Source: Roseateles sp.
GTDB lineage: Bacteria; Pseudomonadota; Gammaproteobacteria; Burkholderiales; Burkholderiaceae_C
Length of the DNA stretch: 64,000 bases
Reading direction: 5' to 3'
NCBI RefSeq assembly: GCF_019237615.1
Contig: NZ_JAFAGT010000092.1
Location: 23,591 to 87,590 of the forward strand
Position numbers and translations under genes: made by a program. The notes beneath the pieces are model-generated. The model saw nothing but the letters and a program-made list of their open reading frames with translations. It had not been told where the DNA came from and did not search any database. Of the stretch, positions 27,561 to 36,557 are shown piece by piece. Within the stretch, counting starts at the first letter, position 1; each line of letters opens with the position of its first letter.

Positions 27561-29081
27561 TCAGGCCGCCAGCAGCACGGCGCCGGCGCGCGGGCGGCCG
27601 GCGTGCAGCAGGGCCAGGCCGATCAGCACCAGGCCGGCGGCGGCGGTCAGCGCCTGGGCCGCGCCGGCGAACCTGGCCGCGGCGACGCAGGCCTCCCAGT
27701 GCGCGGCAATCATCCAGGCCAGCAGCGCACCGACGCTCGCCAGCAGCCCGCCCGCCGTCAGCAGGCCGCGGTGGGCCTGGCGCATGTCGACGCCGGCGTC
27801 CAGGTCCACGGCCTCGAAGCGGCCGCGGAACCACAGCCAGAACAGGCCCAGGCTGGTCAGGTGCATCAGGCCGGCGAACACGAACACCCATTGCTGCGTG
27901 CCCGTCCATTGCACGGCCAGCGCCGCCAGCAGCGCGATGAACATGCCGCCTATGCCGCCGGCCGTCGCGCCCAGGCCGATGACGGCGCCGGAGACGCGGG
28001 TGGGGAAGAGGTCGGTCGCCGAGGTCAGCAGGTTGGCCGACCAGGCCTGGTGGCAGGCCGTGGCCAGCGTGATCAGGCCCACGCAGAGCGCGAAGCTGTC
28101 GCTGTAGTAGGCCAGGATGGCGCCCGGCATGCAGGCCGCGGCCAGGCCCATGGCCGTCATGCGGGCGCGGCCGACGGGCCAGCCGCGCTTGACCAGGGCG
28201 CTCGACAGCCAGCCGCCGGCGATGGAGCCGACGCTGGAGCCCAGGTAGATCAGCGCGACGAGGCCGGCGCTCTTCAGCGGGTTCTGGCCGCGCTCGCGCT
28301 CCAGGTAGGACGGCAGCCAGAACAGGAAGAACCACCAGACGGGGTCGGTCAGCAGCTTGCCGATGAGGAAGGGCCAGATGGCCTTGAAGCGCAGCAGCGC
28401 CGTCCACGGCAGCTTGACGGCGACCTCCTGCACCGGCCGGCCGGCCCGGATATGGGCCAACTCCCCGGTCGACACCTTGGCATGCCGCTCCGGCGCATGG
28501 AAGCCGCGCTCCCAGAACACCAGCCAGACCAGGCCCGCGCCGCCGATGGCGATGAAGGCGAACTGCCAGCCGAAGGTGACGGCCAGCCACACGGTGATGG
28601 GCGACGCGATGATGCCCAGCGCCGTGCCCGAGTTGAAGATGCCGGTGGCCAGCGCCCGCTCCTGCTGCGGGAACCACATGGCCACAGCCTTGATGGCGGC
28701 CGGGAAATGGGCCGCCTCGGCCATGCCCAGCAGGAAGCGCACGACGACCAGACCGATCACGGTGCCCACCAGGCCATGCGCCGCCGCCGCCGCCGACCAC
28801 AGCAGCAGTGCCGCGGCCAGGCTGCGCTTGACGCCGAAGCGGTCGATGGCGATGCCGATCAGCGGCGGGAAGGCGGCGTAGGCGGCCGTGAAGGCGAAGG
28901 TGATCCAGCCGTAGTCGGCATCCGTCAGCGCGAGGCCGCCGGCGGCAAAAGGCTGCTGCAGGCTGGTTTTGAGCACAGACAGCGCATTGCGGTCGATGTA
29001 ATTGATGGTCGTCGCGACAAACAGCAGCGCGCAGATGACCCAGCGCTGCCGGCCCGGCGTCGTGGCGGTGGCACCGGTCAT
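27561..29081 (-). CDS. MFS transporter, hexuronate (ExuT/ACS) type
   Basis: A 506-residue 12-helix major facilitator of the anion:cation symporter family. Features: INYIDRNALSVLKTSLQ in helix 1, ADYGWITFAFTAAYA in helix 2, GMAEAAHFPAAIKAVAMWFP in helix 4 and ERALATGIFNSGTALG, all typical of ExuT, GarP and GudP. A start at 29081 (MTGATATTPG) is preferred to 29147 since the extra 22 residues are Pro/Arg-rich. It is divergent from the GH67 alpha-glucuronidase, with an operator-like site between, so glucuronate or methylglucuronate uptake is likely. It heads the symporter/xylAB-direction gene set. Confidence 0.85.
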   Translation of the reverse strand: MTGATATTPGRQRWVICALLFVATTINYIDRNALSVLKTSLQQPFAAGGLALTDADYGWITFAFTAAYAAFPPLIGIAIDRFGVKRSLAAALLLWSAAAAAHGLVGTVIGLVVVRFLLGMAEAAHFPAAIKAVAMWFPQQERALATGIFNSGTALGIIASPITVWLAVTFGWQFAFIAIGGAGLVWLVFWERGFHAPERHAKVSTGELAHIRAGRPVQEVAVKLPWTALLRFKAIWPFLIGKLLTDPVWWFFLFWLPSYLERERGQNPLKSAGLVALIYLGSSVGSIAGGWLSSALVKRGWPVGRARMTAMGLAAACMPGAILAYYSDSFALCVGLITLATACHQAWSANLLTSATDLFPTRVSGAVIGLGATAGGIGGMFIALLAALAVQWTGTQQWVFVFAGLMHLTSLGLFWLWFRGRFEAVDLDAGVDMRQAHRGLLTAGGLLASVGALLAWMIAAHWEACVAAARFAGAAQALTAAAGLVLIGLALLHAGRPRAGAVLLAA

Positions 29082-29208
29082 CAGGCCACCCCGGGCACGC
29101 GGGCGAGGAGGGGGGAGGGCGGCGTGGCGTGATCGGGGGGGCAACATGGGTCTCCAGGGTGCGGCGCTCGGCGGCGCCTTCTTCTCGCGAGGCTTGCTAT
29201 GGGTTTAA

Positions 29209-29222
29209 ATGTAGCGCTACCA
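29209..29222. promoter_or_regulatory. LacI-type operator-like site, ExuT-like / GH67 gap
   Basis: ATGTAGCGCTACCA matches 12 of 14 positions of TGGTAGCGCTACCA and is followed by TTTTG; the ten bases GTAGCGCTAC are a perfect palindrome. It resembles the xyl operator of the Caulobacter xylX promoter as I remember it. A TTTAAAT just upstream could be a -10 element for GH67, placing the site over the start point. Confidence 0.65.
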
Positions 29223-29310
29223 TTTTGCTTTGTGCAAGCGTGAAACCTCTAACATTCCAGCGCTTCCAGGGTTGCGATGCCTTGGCTTGGGCCCGACAAC
29301 AGGAGACCGA

Positions 29311-31440
29311 ATGAAGACATGGACCCAAGCGCTGGCCGGCCTGTTGCTGGCGGCCTTGCTGCAGCCCGCCTGGAGCGCGCCGGTGGAGGATGGCTACGAC
29401 CTGTGGCTGCGCTACCGCGCGCTGCCGGCGGCGGGCCAGGCCCGGGTGATGGCGCAGGCGCGTGGCATCGTGCATGCACAGCCGGCATCGCCGACGCTGC
29501 AGGCCGCCGTGGCCGAGTTGAAGCGCGGCGTGGCCGGGCTGGCGGGGCGGGAGCCGGCGGCCCTGGCCCGGCCGGCGGACGGGACGCTGCTGCTGGTCAC
29601 GCCGGCCAGCGCGCCGGCCGGTGTCGACCTGCCCTGGGAGGCGCTGGGCCGTGAGGGCTATGCGCTACGCAGCCTGAGGCTGGACGGCCGGGCCGTGACG
29701 CTGATCGCGGCCAACACCGACATGGGCCTGCTCTACGGCAGCTTCGCCTGGCTGCGCGCGGCGCAGACGGGCGCCGACCTGTCCCGGCTGGAGCAGCGCT
29801 CCGCGCCCCGGGTCGGACTGCGCCTGCTCAACCATTGGGACAACCTGGACCGCACGGTGGAGCGGGGCTATGCCGGCGCGTCGATCTGGGACTGGTGGAA
29901 GCTGCCCGACATCCGCGACGCGCGCTATGTCGACTACGCGCGCGCCAACGCGTCGCTGGGGTTGAACGGCACGGTGCTGAACAACGTCAACGCCAAGGCC
30001 GAGTCGCTGACGCGGCCATGGCTGGCCAAGGCGGCGGCACTGGCCGAGGTGCTCCGGCCCTATGGCATCAAGGTCTGGCTGTCGGCGCGCTTCTCGGCGC
30101 CGGTGGAACTGGGCGGGCTGAAGACGGCCGACCCGCTGGACCCGGCCGTGCGCGCCTGGTGGAAGGCCAAGGCGGACGAGATCTACACGCTGATCCCGGA
30201 CTTCGGTGGCTTGCTCGTCAAGGCCAATTCCGAGGGCCAGCCGGGGCCCCAGGACTATGGCCGCGACCATGCCGACGGCGCCAACATGCTGGCCGAGGCG
30301 CTCAAGCCGCATGGCGGCCTCGTCATGTGGCGGGCCTTCGTCTACTCGCCGGATGCGAGCGACCGGGCGGCCCAGGGCCATGCCGAGTTCCAGCCGCTGG
30401 ACGGCCGATTCGCGGACAACGTCATCGTGCAGGTCAAGAACGGGGCCATCGACTTCCAGCCCCGCGAGCCCTTCCACCCGCTGTTCGGCGCGATGCCCCG
30501 GACGCCGCTGGCGCTGGAGCTGCAGATCACCAAGGAGTACCTGGGCTTCTCCACCCACCTTGTCTACCTGGGCCCGCTGTTCGAGGAGGTGCTGCGCGCC
30601 GACACGCGCGCGAAGCCCGAGGGCGCGACGGTGGCGGCGCGGGTGGTGGCGATGGCCGGCGTCGCCAACATCGGCAGTGACCGCAACTGGTGCGGCTCGC
30701 ACTTCGACTGCGCCAACTGGTACGCCTTCGGCCGCATGGCCTGGGACCCGGGCCTGGCGTCAGGCGACGTGGCCCGCGAATGGGCGCGGCAGACCTTCAG
30801 CAGCGCGCCGCGCGCCGTAGACACCATCGCCACGATGATGACGGCGTCGCGCGAGATGGTGGTCGACTACATGACGCCGCTGGGCCTGCACCACCTGATG
30901 GGCACCGGCCACCACCACGGCCCCGCACCCTGGGTGGACAACCTGGAGCGGGCCGACTGGAACCCGGTCTACTTCCATCGCGCCGGCCGTGACGGCATAG
31001 GCTTCGACCGCTCGCCGCGCGGCAGCAACGCCGTGGCGCAGTACACGCCCGACTGGGCGGCGCGCCTGGCCCGGCCGCAGACCACGCCCGAGGCCTGGCT
31101 GCTGTGGTTCCACCATCTGCCGTGGGACCATGGGATGGCCTCGGGCCGAACGCTGTGGGCCGAGCTGGTTGCCCACTACGACCGCGGTGTCGCCGGCGTG
31201 GGCGCCCTGCGCGCGCAATGGGCCGGCCTGCGCGGCGACATCGACGCCCGGCGCCACGCAGAGGTGGCGGCCTACCTGGCCGTGCAGGAGCAGGAGGCGC
31301 TGTGGTGGCGCGATGCCTGCATCGCCTACTTCCAGTCCGTGTCGGGCCTGTCGCTGCCGGCGGGCGTGCGGCCCCCGGCGCAGCCACTGGAGGCCTACAA
31401 GGCGCTGCGTTTCAATTTCGCCCCGGGACGTGGCGGTTGA
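29311..31440 (+). CDS. GH67 alpha-glucuronidase, exported
   Basis: A 709-residue enzyme that removes 4-O-methylglucuronic acid from the non-reducing end of xylooligosaccharides. A signal peptide (MKTWTQALAGLLLAALLQPAWSA) points to the periplasm. GH67 landmarks: RVGLRLLNHWDNLD, GASIWDWWKLPD, GLLVKANSEGQPGPQDYGRDHADG-type region with the acid Glu (start of that block near residue 300), LELQITKEYLGF, HLVYLGPLFEEVL and GSHFDCANWYAFGR. Full length for the family. The ATG at 29311 follows AGGAG at 29301. It leads a plus-strand set with the LacI regulator, uronate dehydrogenase and lactonase, linking uronate release to its breakdown. Confidence 0.94.
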   Translation: MKTWTQALAGLLLAALLQPAWSAPVEDGYDLWLRYRALPAAGQARVMAQARGIVHAQPASPTLQAAVAELKRGVAGLAGREPAALARPADGTLLLVTPASAPAGVDLPWEALGREGYALRSLRLDGRAVTLIAANTDMGLLYGSFAWLRAAQTGADLSRLEQRSAPRVGLRLLNHWDNLDRTVERGYAGASIWDWWKLPDIRDARYVDYARANASLGLNGTVLNNVNAKAESLTRPWLAKAAALAEVLRPYGIKVWLSARFSAPVELGGLKTADPLDPAVRAWWKAKADEIYTLIPDFGGLLVKANSEGQPGPQDYGRDHADGANMLAEALKPHGGLVMWRAFVYSPDASDRAAQGHAEFQPLDGRFADNVIVQVKNGAIDFQPREPFHPLFGAMPRTPLALELQITKEYLGFSTHLVYLGPLFEEVLRADTRAKPEGATVAARVVAMAGVANIGSDRNWCGSHFDCANWYAFGRMAWDPGLASGDVAREWARQTFSSAPRAVDTIATMMTASREMVVDYMTPLGLHHLMGTGHHHGPAPWVDNLERADWNPVYFHRAGRDGIGFDRSPRGSNAVAQYTPDWAARLARPQTTPEAWLLWFHHLPWDHGMASGRTLWAELVAHYDRGVAGVGALRAQWAGLRGDIDARRHAEVAAYLAVQEQEALWWRDACIAYFQSVSGLSLPAGVRPPAQPLEAYKALRFNFAPGRGG

Positions 31441-31494
31441 GGTGTCTACAAATATGATTGCGCAAACAACCACACCACCACCAGAGGGACCCCT

Positions 31495-32583
31495 TTGAAG
31501 CCAACCGCACGTGCTGGACGCAGCACCAAGGTCGCCACCATTGCCGATGTGGCCAAGCTGGCCGGGGTGTCGCCCATGACGGTGTCGCGGGTCATCAACG
31601 GTGAGCAGAACGTGCGCCCGGGCACGCGCGAGAAGGTGCAGGCCGCCGTCGCCGAGCTGAACTACATGCCCAACCAGGCGGCGCGCCACCTTGCCGGCTC
31701 CGAGCCCATACGCATCGGCATGCTCTACATCGACCCGAGCGCCGGCTATCTGAACGAGTTCCTCATCGGCCTCCTGAACAAGGCCAGCCTGCGCCATGTG
31801 CAGTTGGTCGTGCAGCGCTGCGACGCCCCGCGCGACGGCGAAGAGAAGCCCGTGGCCGAGATGATCGCCAACGGCATCGACGGACTGATCCTGCCGCCGC
31901 CGTTCTGCGATTCGCAGCCGCTGCTCAAGCTCATCGCCGAGACCGACACGCCGGCCGTCGTCGTGTCCAGCGGCGTGCCGCCCGCAAGCCTCTGCGCCGT
32001 CGGCATCGACGACTACCAGGCCGCCTACGAGATGACGCGTCACCTGCTGAACCTGGGCCACCATCGCCTGGGCTTCATCATCGGCGACCCCTACCAGAGC
32101 AGCAGCGCGCGCCGACTCGCCGGCTTCCACGCGGCGATGGCCGATGCGGGCCTGAACATCGAGGAGGAGGAGGTCGTCGCCCAGGGCATGTTCACCTACC
32201 GCTCCGGCCTGGACGCGGCCGAGGTCCTGCTGTCGCAGGAGCGTCGCCCGACGGCCATCTTCGCGAGCAATGACGACATGGCCGCGGCCACCGTCGCCAT
32301 CGCCCACCGCCTGGGCCTGGACGTGCCCAGCGACCTGACCGTCGTCGGCTTCGACGATGCGCCGCTGGCGACGACGATCTGGCCCGAACTGACCACCGTG
32401 CGCCAGCCCATCATGGAGATGGCCGGCGCCGCGGTGGACCTGCTGGTGCGCCACATCCGCGCGCGCCGCACCGGAGAGCCTCTGCCCTGCGAGCATGAGC
32501 TCAAGGACTTCGAACTGGTCCGACGCCAGTCCGACGCCGCACCACGCCTGCGCCCCCCCTCGCGCATCGGCGGCGCAGCCTGA
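31495..32583 (+). CDS. LacI-family transcriptional regulator of the xylan locus
   Basis: A 362-residue regulator. The helix-turn-helix is VATIADVAKLAGVSPMTVSRVING (residues 13-36), followed by the hinge YMPNQAARHLAG that contacts the operator minor groove, and a periplasmic-binding-protein-type effector domain (IRIGMLYIDPSAGYLNEFLIG ... TVVGFDDAPLATTIWPELTT). The start is a TTG at 31495 preceded by AGAGGGA; no ATG fits upstream. As the only LacI-type gene in the window, and set among xylan genes, it is the natural ligand of the five operator-like sites. The effector could be xylose, a xylooligomer or a uronate. Confidence 0.92.
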   Translation: MKPTARAGRSTKVATIADVAKLAGVSPMTVSRVINGEQNVRPGTREKVQAAVAELNYMPNQAARHLAGSEPIRIGMLYIDPSAGYLNEFLIGLLNKASLRHVQLVVQRCDAPRDGEEKPVAEMIANGIDGLILPPPFCDSQPLLKLIAETDTPAVVVSSGVPPASLCAVGIDDYQAAYEMTRHLLNLGHHRLGFIIGDPYQSSSARRLAGFHAAMADAGLNIEEEEVVAQGMFTYRSGLDAAEVLLSQERRPTAIFASNDDMAAATVAIAHRLGLDVPSDLTVVGFDDAPLATTIWPELTTVRQPIMEMAGAAVDLLVRHIRARRTGEPLPCEHELKDFELVRRQSDAAPRLRPPSRIGGAA

Positions 32584-32608
32584 CCGCGGCCCGTCGAGGG
32601 CCTTTTTC

Positions 32609-33436
32609 ATGACGCCACTCTCTGCCCCCCGCTTCAAGCGCCTCCTCCTCACCGGCGCCGCCGGCAACCTGGGCCGCGTGCTGCGGCCGCGCATGAAGCG
32701 CTACTGCGACGTGCTGCGCCTGTCCGACATCGCCCCCATGGACCCGGCCGGCGCCGGCGAGGAGGTGGTGCAGGCGCCGCTGCAAGACCTGGCCGCGATG
32801 CAGGCACTGCTGAAGGATGTGGACGGCGTGCTGCACTTCGGCGGCGTCTCCGTCGAGAAGCCCTTTGACGTCGTGCTGCCCGCCAACATCGTCGGTGCCT
32901 ACAACGTCTACGAGGCGGCGCGCCAGCGTGGTGTCAAGCGCATCGTCTTCGCCAGCTCCCACCACGTGATCGGCTTCTACAGCCAGGGCGAGACGCTGAC
33001 GCCGCAGTCCGCGCCGCGACCGGACAGCTATTACGGCCTGTCCAAGGCCTTCGGCGAGAACCTGGCGCAGTTCTATTTCGACCGCTACGGCATGGAGACG
33101 GTGTCGCTGCGCATAGGCTCCAGCTGGCCCATGCCGGCGGACCGCCGCATGCTGTCGAGCTGGCTCAGCTACGACGACCTGGAGCGCCTCGTCGTCGCCG
33201 CCTTGAGCGCGCCGATCGTCGGCCACAGCGTCATCTACGGCGTGAGCGACAACCGCTCGACCTGGTGGGACAACAGCATGTCCAGGCACATCGGCTTCCG
33301 GCCCGAGGACAGCTCCGAGCGCTGGCGCGCCGAGCTCGAAGCCGTCCAGCCCTACGTGGACCCCAGCCGCCCCGAGCTGCGCTGCCAGGGCGGCCAGTTC
33401 GTCACGCAGGGCCCCTTCGAGAAAGCCCCCGAATGA
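32609..33436 (+). CDS. udh: Uronate dehydrogenase (NAD-dependent epimerase family)
   Basis: A 275-residue short-chain dehydrogenase. The Rossmann motif is LLLTGAAGNLGRVLRP, the active site has SYYGLSK with Tyr and Lys three apart and SSHHVIGFY with the Ser, and LRIGSSWPMPADRRM is typical of hexuronate dehydrogenases of the Agrobacterium/Pseudomonas Udh type. It oxidises D-glucuronate to glucaro-lactone. It stands 25 bases after the regulator and overlaps the lactonase gene by 4 bases. The context of two alpha-glucuronidases supports glucuronate as substrate. Confidence 0.88.
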   Translation: MTPLSAPRFKRLLLTGAAGNLGRVLRPRMKRYCDVLRLSDIAPMDPAGAGEEVVQAPLQDLAAMQALLKDVDGVLHFGGVSVEKPFDVVLPANIVGAYNVYEAARQRGVKRIVFASSHHVIGFYSQGETLTPQSAPRPDSYYGLSKAFGENLAQFYFDRYGMETVSLRIGSSWPMPADRRMLSSWLSYDDLERLVVAALSAPIVGHSVIYGVSDNRSTWWDNSMSRHIGFRPEDSSERWRAELEAVQPYVDPSRPELRCQGGQFVTQGPFEKAPE

Positions 33437-34395
33437 AGATCGCCTTCACGCCCAACGCGCGTCGCCCCGACCCGGCCATCGAGGTGCTGGACGAGGCCTT
33501 CCTGCCGCTGCGCCTGTTCGCCGCCGGCGTCGAGCAGCTCGCCACCGACCTGGCCTGGGCCGAGGGGCCGGTGTGGTTCGGCGACGGCCGCTATCTGCTG
33601 GTCTCCGACATCCCCAACAACCGCATCCTGCGCTGGGACGAGACGACGGGCGCCGTCAGCGAGTTCCGCAAGCCGAGCAACAACGCCAACGGCCATGTGC
33701 GCGATGCCTCTGGCCGCCTCGTCAGCTGCGAGCACCTGACGCGGCGCATCACGCGCACCGAGTACGACGGTCGCGTCACCGTGCTGGCAGACCGTCATGA
33801 GGGCCGGCGCCTGAACTCTCCCAACGACATCACCTGCGCCGCCGATGGCAGCCTGTGGTTCAGCGATCCGCTGTTCGGCATCGCCAGCGACTTCGAGGGC
33901 GAGAAGGCCGAGTCGGAGCTGGCCCAGGGCGTCTACCGCATCGATGGCGCGACGGGCGCGCTGACGCTGCAGCTCGACGACCTGCAAGGCCCCAACGGCC
34001 TGGCCTTCAGCCCGGACGGCCGCGTGCTCTACGTCATCGAAAGCCGCGCGCGGCCGCATCGGCTGATCTGGGCCTACGACGTGGACGGCGCCCGCCTGGG
34101 CAACAAGCGCCTGCTCATCGACGCCGGCGGCCCGGGCGCCTTCGACGGCATGGCCGTGGACGTGCAGGGCAACCTCTGGTGCGGCTTCGGCAGCGACGGC
34201 AGCGCGGGCGCCGACCCGTCCCGGCTGGACGGGGTGCGCGTCTACAGCGCCGAGGGCAAGGCCCTGGCCCACATCCACCTGCCCGAGCGCTGCGCCAACC
34301 TCTGCTTCGGTGGCGCCAAGGGCAACCGCCTGTTCATGGCGAGCACGCATTCGCTGTACGCGCTGTATGTGAACACGCGAGGCGCAGTGGCCTGA
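33433..34395 (+). CDS. SMP-30/gluconolactonase-family lactonase
   Basis: A 320-residue six-bladed propeller hydrolase. Metal-binding residues expected for SMP-30 proteins are visible: the Glu in AWAEGPVWFGDGRYL, the Asn in RRLNSPNDITCAADGSLWF-type text and GPNGLAFSPDGRVLYV, and the Asp in AFDGMAVDVQGNLWCGF. The ATGA overlap with udh implies it opens the aldarolactone made by that enzyme, giving glucarate. A role on xylonolactone is an alternative, because the locus also has a pentonate dehydratase. Confidence 0.88.
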   Translation: MKIAFTPNARRPDPAIEVLDEAFLPLRLFAAGVEQLATDLAWAEGPVWFGDGRYLLVSDIPNNRILRWDETTGAVSEFRKPSNNANGHVRDASGRLVSCEHLTRRITRTEYDGRVTVLADRHEGRRLNSPNDITCAADGSLWFSDPLFGIASDFEGEKAESELAQGVYRIDGATGALTLQLDDLQGPNGLAFSPDGRVLYVIESRARPHRLIWAYDVDGARLGNKRLLIDAGGPGAFDGMAVDVQGNLWCGFGSDGSAGADPSRLDGVRVYSAEGKALAHIHLPERCANLCFGGAKGNRLFMASTHSLYALYVNTRGAVA

Positions 34396-34416
34396 GGCCT
34401 GCCTGCCGCTCAGGCC
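34389..34416. terminator. Possible bidirectional hairpin between convergent genes
   Basis: GGCCTGAG and CTCAGGCC form a perfect 8-base stem around a 12-base loop, spanning the stop codons of the lactonase gene and of the convergent GFA-family gene. No T-run follows on either side, so terminator activity is uncertain. Confidence 0.35.
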
Positions 34417-34784
34417 GTGAGGTGGTGCCAGGTGGCCTTGTCTTCGAGGAAGTAGTCCTTGGCCGGCGGCTCGACGGCCTCGCCTTCGAAGAGACCGGCG
34501 GGGAACCCGCAGGCCTTGGGCATGCGCGCGTCCAGCGTGTAAACATGCGAGCCGCAGGTCCTGCAGAAGGCGCGCTGCAGGTTGGCGGTCGGGTTGAAGC
34601 GGGTGAGTCCGTCGGGGTTGTCGATGACGACTTGTTCGTGCGGCGCCGTGATCCAGGTGGTGAAGGCGGCGCCGCTCAGGCGGCGGCATTCTCCGCAGTG
34701 GCAGTTGACCGGGCGGCCCAGGGGGCGTGGTGCCGTGACGGATACGGCACCACAGAAGCAGGAACCACGCGCGAGCTGGGTCAT
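34410..34784 (-). CDS. GFA-family (CENP-V/GFA) zinc protein
   Basis: A 124-residue protein with the Cys pattern of glutathione-dependent formaldehyde-activating-like proteins: GSCFCGAVSV, then VNCHCGECRRLSGAAF, then FCRTCGSHVYTLD. These Cys bind two zinc ions. The family is broad and most members have no proven activity. The start at 34784 begins directly before the first Cys block; an upstream Met at 34844 would add 20 unconserved residues. No link to xylan use is apparent. Confidence 0.85.
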   Translation of the reverse strand: MTQLARGSCFCGAVSVTAPRPLGRPVNCHCGECRRLSGAAFTTWITAPHEQVVIDNPDGLTRFNPTANLQRAFCRTCGSHVYTLDARMPKACGFPAGLFEGEAVEPPAKDYFLEDKATWHHLTA

Positions 34785-34874
34785 GGGCAGGCGGGCATTC
34801 GTAGAGGTGGTGCCGGGCACTATGCCCGTTCGACGTTGCGCCAACCGAAAGTCAGACCCCGCAGGGCAGGGCGT

Positions 34875-35210
34875 CTAGGCCTGCCACACCGCATAGCCCG
34901 CCTCGCGCAGACCGATGGCCAGTTCCACCTCCATCTCGCAGGCCGCGGCATAGGGCATGGGGTTGTAGACCTCGTAGAGCTCCGGCAGCAGGCGCACGCC
35001 GTACTTCAGCACGAAGCGGTTGGCCTGCACGCCGGCCATGTGGCGGTCGAATCGCAGGTCGGGGTCCAGGCCGGTCATGCCGACGTAGACGCAGGGCTTG
35101 ACGATGTCGTGCTGCGGGTTGGCCTTGCGGAACGCGGGCTCGTTCCATACGCGCTCCGACAGCAGCACGACATAGACATGGTGGTGGCTGCGGGCGGGAC
35201 GGCGTGGCAT
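34875..35210 (-). CDS. Small GIY-YIG-like domain protein
   Basis: A 111-residue protein. Its order of motifs, VYVVLLSE, then VYVGMTGLDPDLRFDRHMAG with an Arg and His in the right places, and a late Glu in CEMEVELAIGLREAGY, resembles the GIY-YIG endonuclease fold, but the first tyrosine motif is divergent. A start at 35210 is favoured; a longer form from 35357 would add unrelated residues. Function unknown; catalytic competence is uncertain. Confidence 0.6.
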   Translation of the reverse strand: MPRRPARSHHHVYVVLLSERVWNEPAFRKANPQHDIVKPCVYVGMTGLDPDLRFDRHMAGVQANRFVLKYGVRLLPELYEVYNPMPYAAACEMEVELAIGLREAGYAVWQA

Positions 35211-35331
35211 GAGGGCCGGATTGTCGGCCGGGTGTGCAAAGAAACGCGACTGCCCGTCAACCGTGCCGGTGTCGGCCCGTTCTAGGAACACCGGCGGCGA
35301 ATACCGCCACTTCCACAACGGCAAGACCACC

Positions 35332-35523
35332 ATGACCACGCTGACACTCACCTTCAACGGCCCTCCCAGCCAGGCTCGCCAGGCGCTGGGCGGGCTGCTG
35401 CAGCGCTTTCGCTCGGCCTACTTCGTCGAGCGCGGCAACAACGAATACGCGGTGACGGCCGACGACGCGACCGCGGCGGAACTCGCCAAGCAGCCGCTGT
35501 GGTCGGCACAGGCGCAGCGCTGA
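35332..35523 (+). CDS. Small hypothetical protein
   Basis: A 63-residue reading frame starting MTTLTLTFNGPPSQARQALGG and ending KQPLWSAQAQR, on the opposite strand to and diverging from the GIY-YIG-like gene. The composition is protein-like (no low complexity; pattern of a beta-strand and a helix), and residues such as RFRSAYFVERGNNEYAVTADD look constrained. I recognise no family. Confidence 0.5.
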   Translation: MTTLTLTFNGPPSQARQALGGLLQRFRSAYFVERGNNEYAVTADDATAAELAKQPLWSAQAQR

Positions 35524-35562
35524 GCGCTGCCGGCCCGCGCGCCGACCCCAGTCGGCCGCCAG

Positions 35563-35940
35563 CGACAGGGTGCGGGCATCGCGCGCCAGCCGCCGGCGGC
35601 CGTCCGCCTGCCGGCGACAGACCATGAGGCGGTGGCCGGCCAGCCGCGTGGGGGCTCCGCCAGCCCGCGGCGTCACGGATAGCGACTCCCGGCAGCGCGT
35701 GTACGCCATGTCGCCCAGGACGACGATCTCCTGAGACTCGCTGCGGCAATCGATCAGCCTGTCCCGGCGGGTGCGGCCGAAGGCGTCGATGCAGCCGCCC
35801 CGGCCCAGGGCCCCCCGGCCCCGATTGAGAAACACCATGTCGCCCGTCGGCGACGCGAGCAGGCGGGCCGGGTCGCCCGCGTTCACGGCAACTGTTCGGC
35901 TGACGTGCGGGTCGCGCAGGGTCCGTGCATCGGATGGCAT
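35563..35940 (-). pseudogene. NTF2-like (SgcJ/EcaC, DUF4440-type) gene, probably decayed
   Basis: From an ATG at 35940 the minus strand encodes a recognisable NTF2-like domain: AVNAGDPARLLASPTGDMVF, GRGGCIDAFGR, SQEIVVLGDMAYTRCRESLS and RLAGHRLMVCRRQADGR. After the typical end (RDARTLS) the frame does not stop but runs on to 35257, through the antisense of the 63-residue gene. Several expected hydrophobic positions are Arg or Gly, which suggests decay. The stretch 35941-36430 beside it shows only Arg/Pro/Ala-rich frames on both strands and nothing I can name. Confidence 0.45.
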
Positions 35941-36435
35941 GGGCGGCTCCGTTCCGTGAACGCGCGTCGTCAGTCGTTGCGTCACGGCGTGTCCACGACG
36001 CCGCGACAGGGCAGGCTGGCGCCCGTCGACGGCGGCGCCACCGTCGCGGCGGAGATGCCGCCAGGGCGTCCGGCTCGTCGACGCGCCGCCGCGCCAGTTC
36101 ATCGTCGCCCGGCGGCGCGTTGCAGCGCCCGGCGTGCAGATCGTGCCTTCCGGCTTCGAGCTTGGCGGCCATCGTCCATGAAGCGCTCCAGGTCAAGCGC
36201 GGTCAGGTCGAGATGGCCCGGGCTGTCGAAGCAGTCCTGGGCGCGCAGCCGCCCTATCGCCGGCGCCCCCCCAGCGGCTTCGGTGGCCCGCCGGTGCCAC
36301 AGGTCAGGGACGGGATGGCGTTGCTGCGCCAGACGTGGCCCGGCTGCGGCCCGGTCGACATCGGCTGGAAGGGAAGTGCTGTGTGCCTGCGTCGTGCGAA
36401 AGGCGGGCCGGAAGGGCGCTCGGCCCGTGGGAAAT

Positions 36436-36449
36436 TGTGAGCGTTACCC
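36436..36449. promoter_or_regulatory. Weak second operator-like site upstream of TonB receptor
   Basis: TGTGAGCGTTACCC matches 10 of 14 positions of TGGTAGCGCTACCA. It lies about 120 bases upstream of the better site at 36558. LacI-family repressors often use auxiliary operators at such distances, but this match is weak on its own. Confidence 0.3.
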
Positions 36450-36524
36450 AGGAGGCCGCCAAGCCGCCGTGCCCTGAACGCGCTTTCGGGCGACATGACG
36501 AACGTAACTCAGGGGCTACCCTTG

Positions 36525-36553
36525 TTGACGCTCCGAGAGTGGCCACGTAAATT
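36525..36553 (+). promoter_or_regulatory. Candidate sigma-70 promoter of the TonB receptor gene
   Basis: TTGACG at 36525-36530 and TAAATT at 36548-36553 are spaced by 17 bases, a good -35/-10 pair in otherwise GC-rich DNA. Transcription would start near 36560, on top of the operator-like site at 36558-36571, which is the classical arrangement for repression by a LacI-type protein. Confidence 0.55.
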
Positions 36554-36557
36554 CAAA

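Noticed and set aside
24528..29132. A 1534-codon open frame on the plus strand
   Set aside because: It runs antisense to the symporter, GH43 and transporter genes, is His/Gln/Arg/Ala-rich and has no domain; it is a GC-rich shadow frame.
31454..31470. GATTGCGCAAAC upstream of the LacI gene as an autoregulatory operator
   Set aside because: It matches the operator form poorly and lacks the CGCTAYCA half.
35925..36440. 171-codon plus-strand frame in the decayed region
   Set aside because: Arg/Ser/Pro-rich, no domain, overlaps the antisense NTF2-like remnant; not supportable as a gene.
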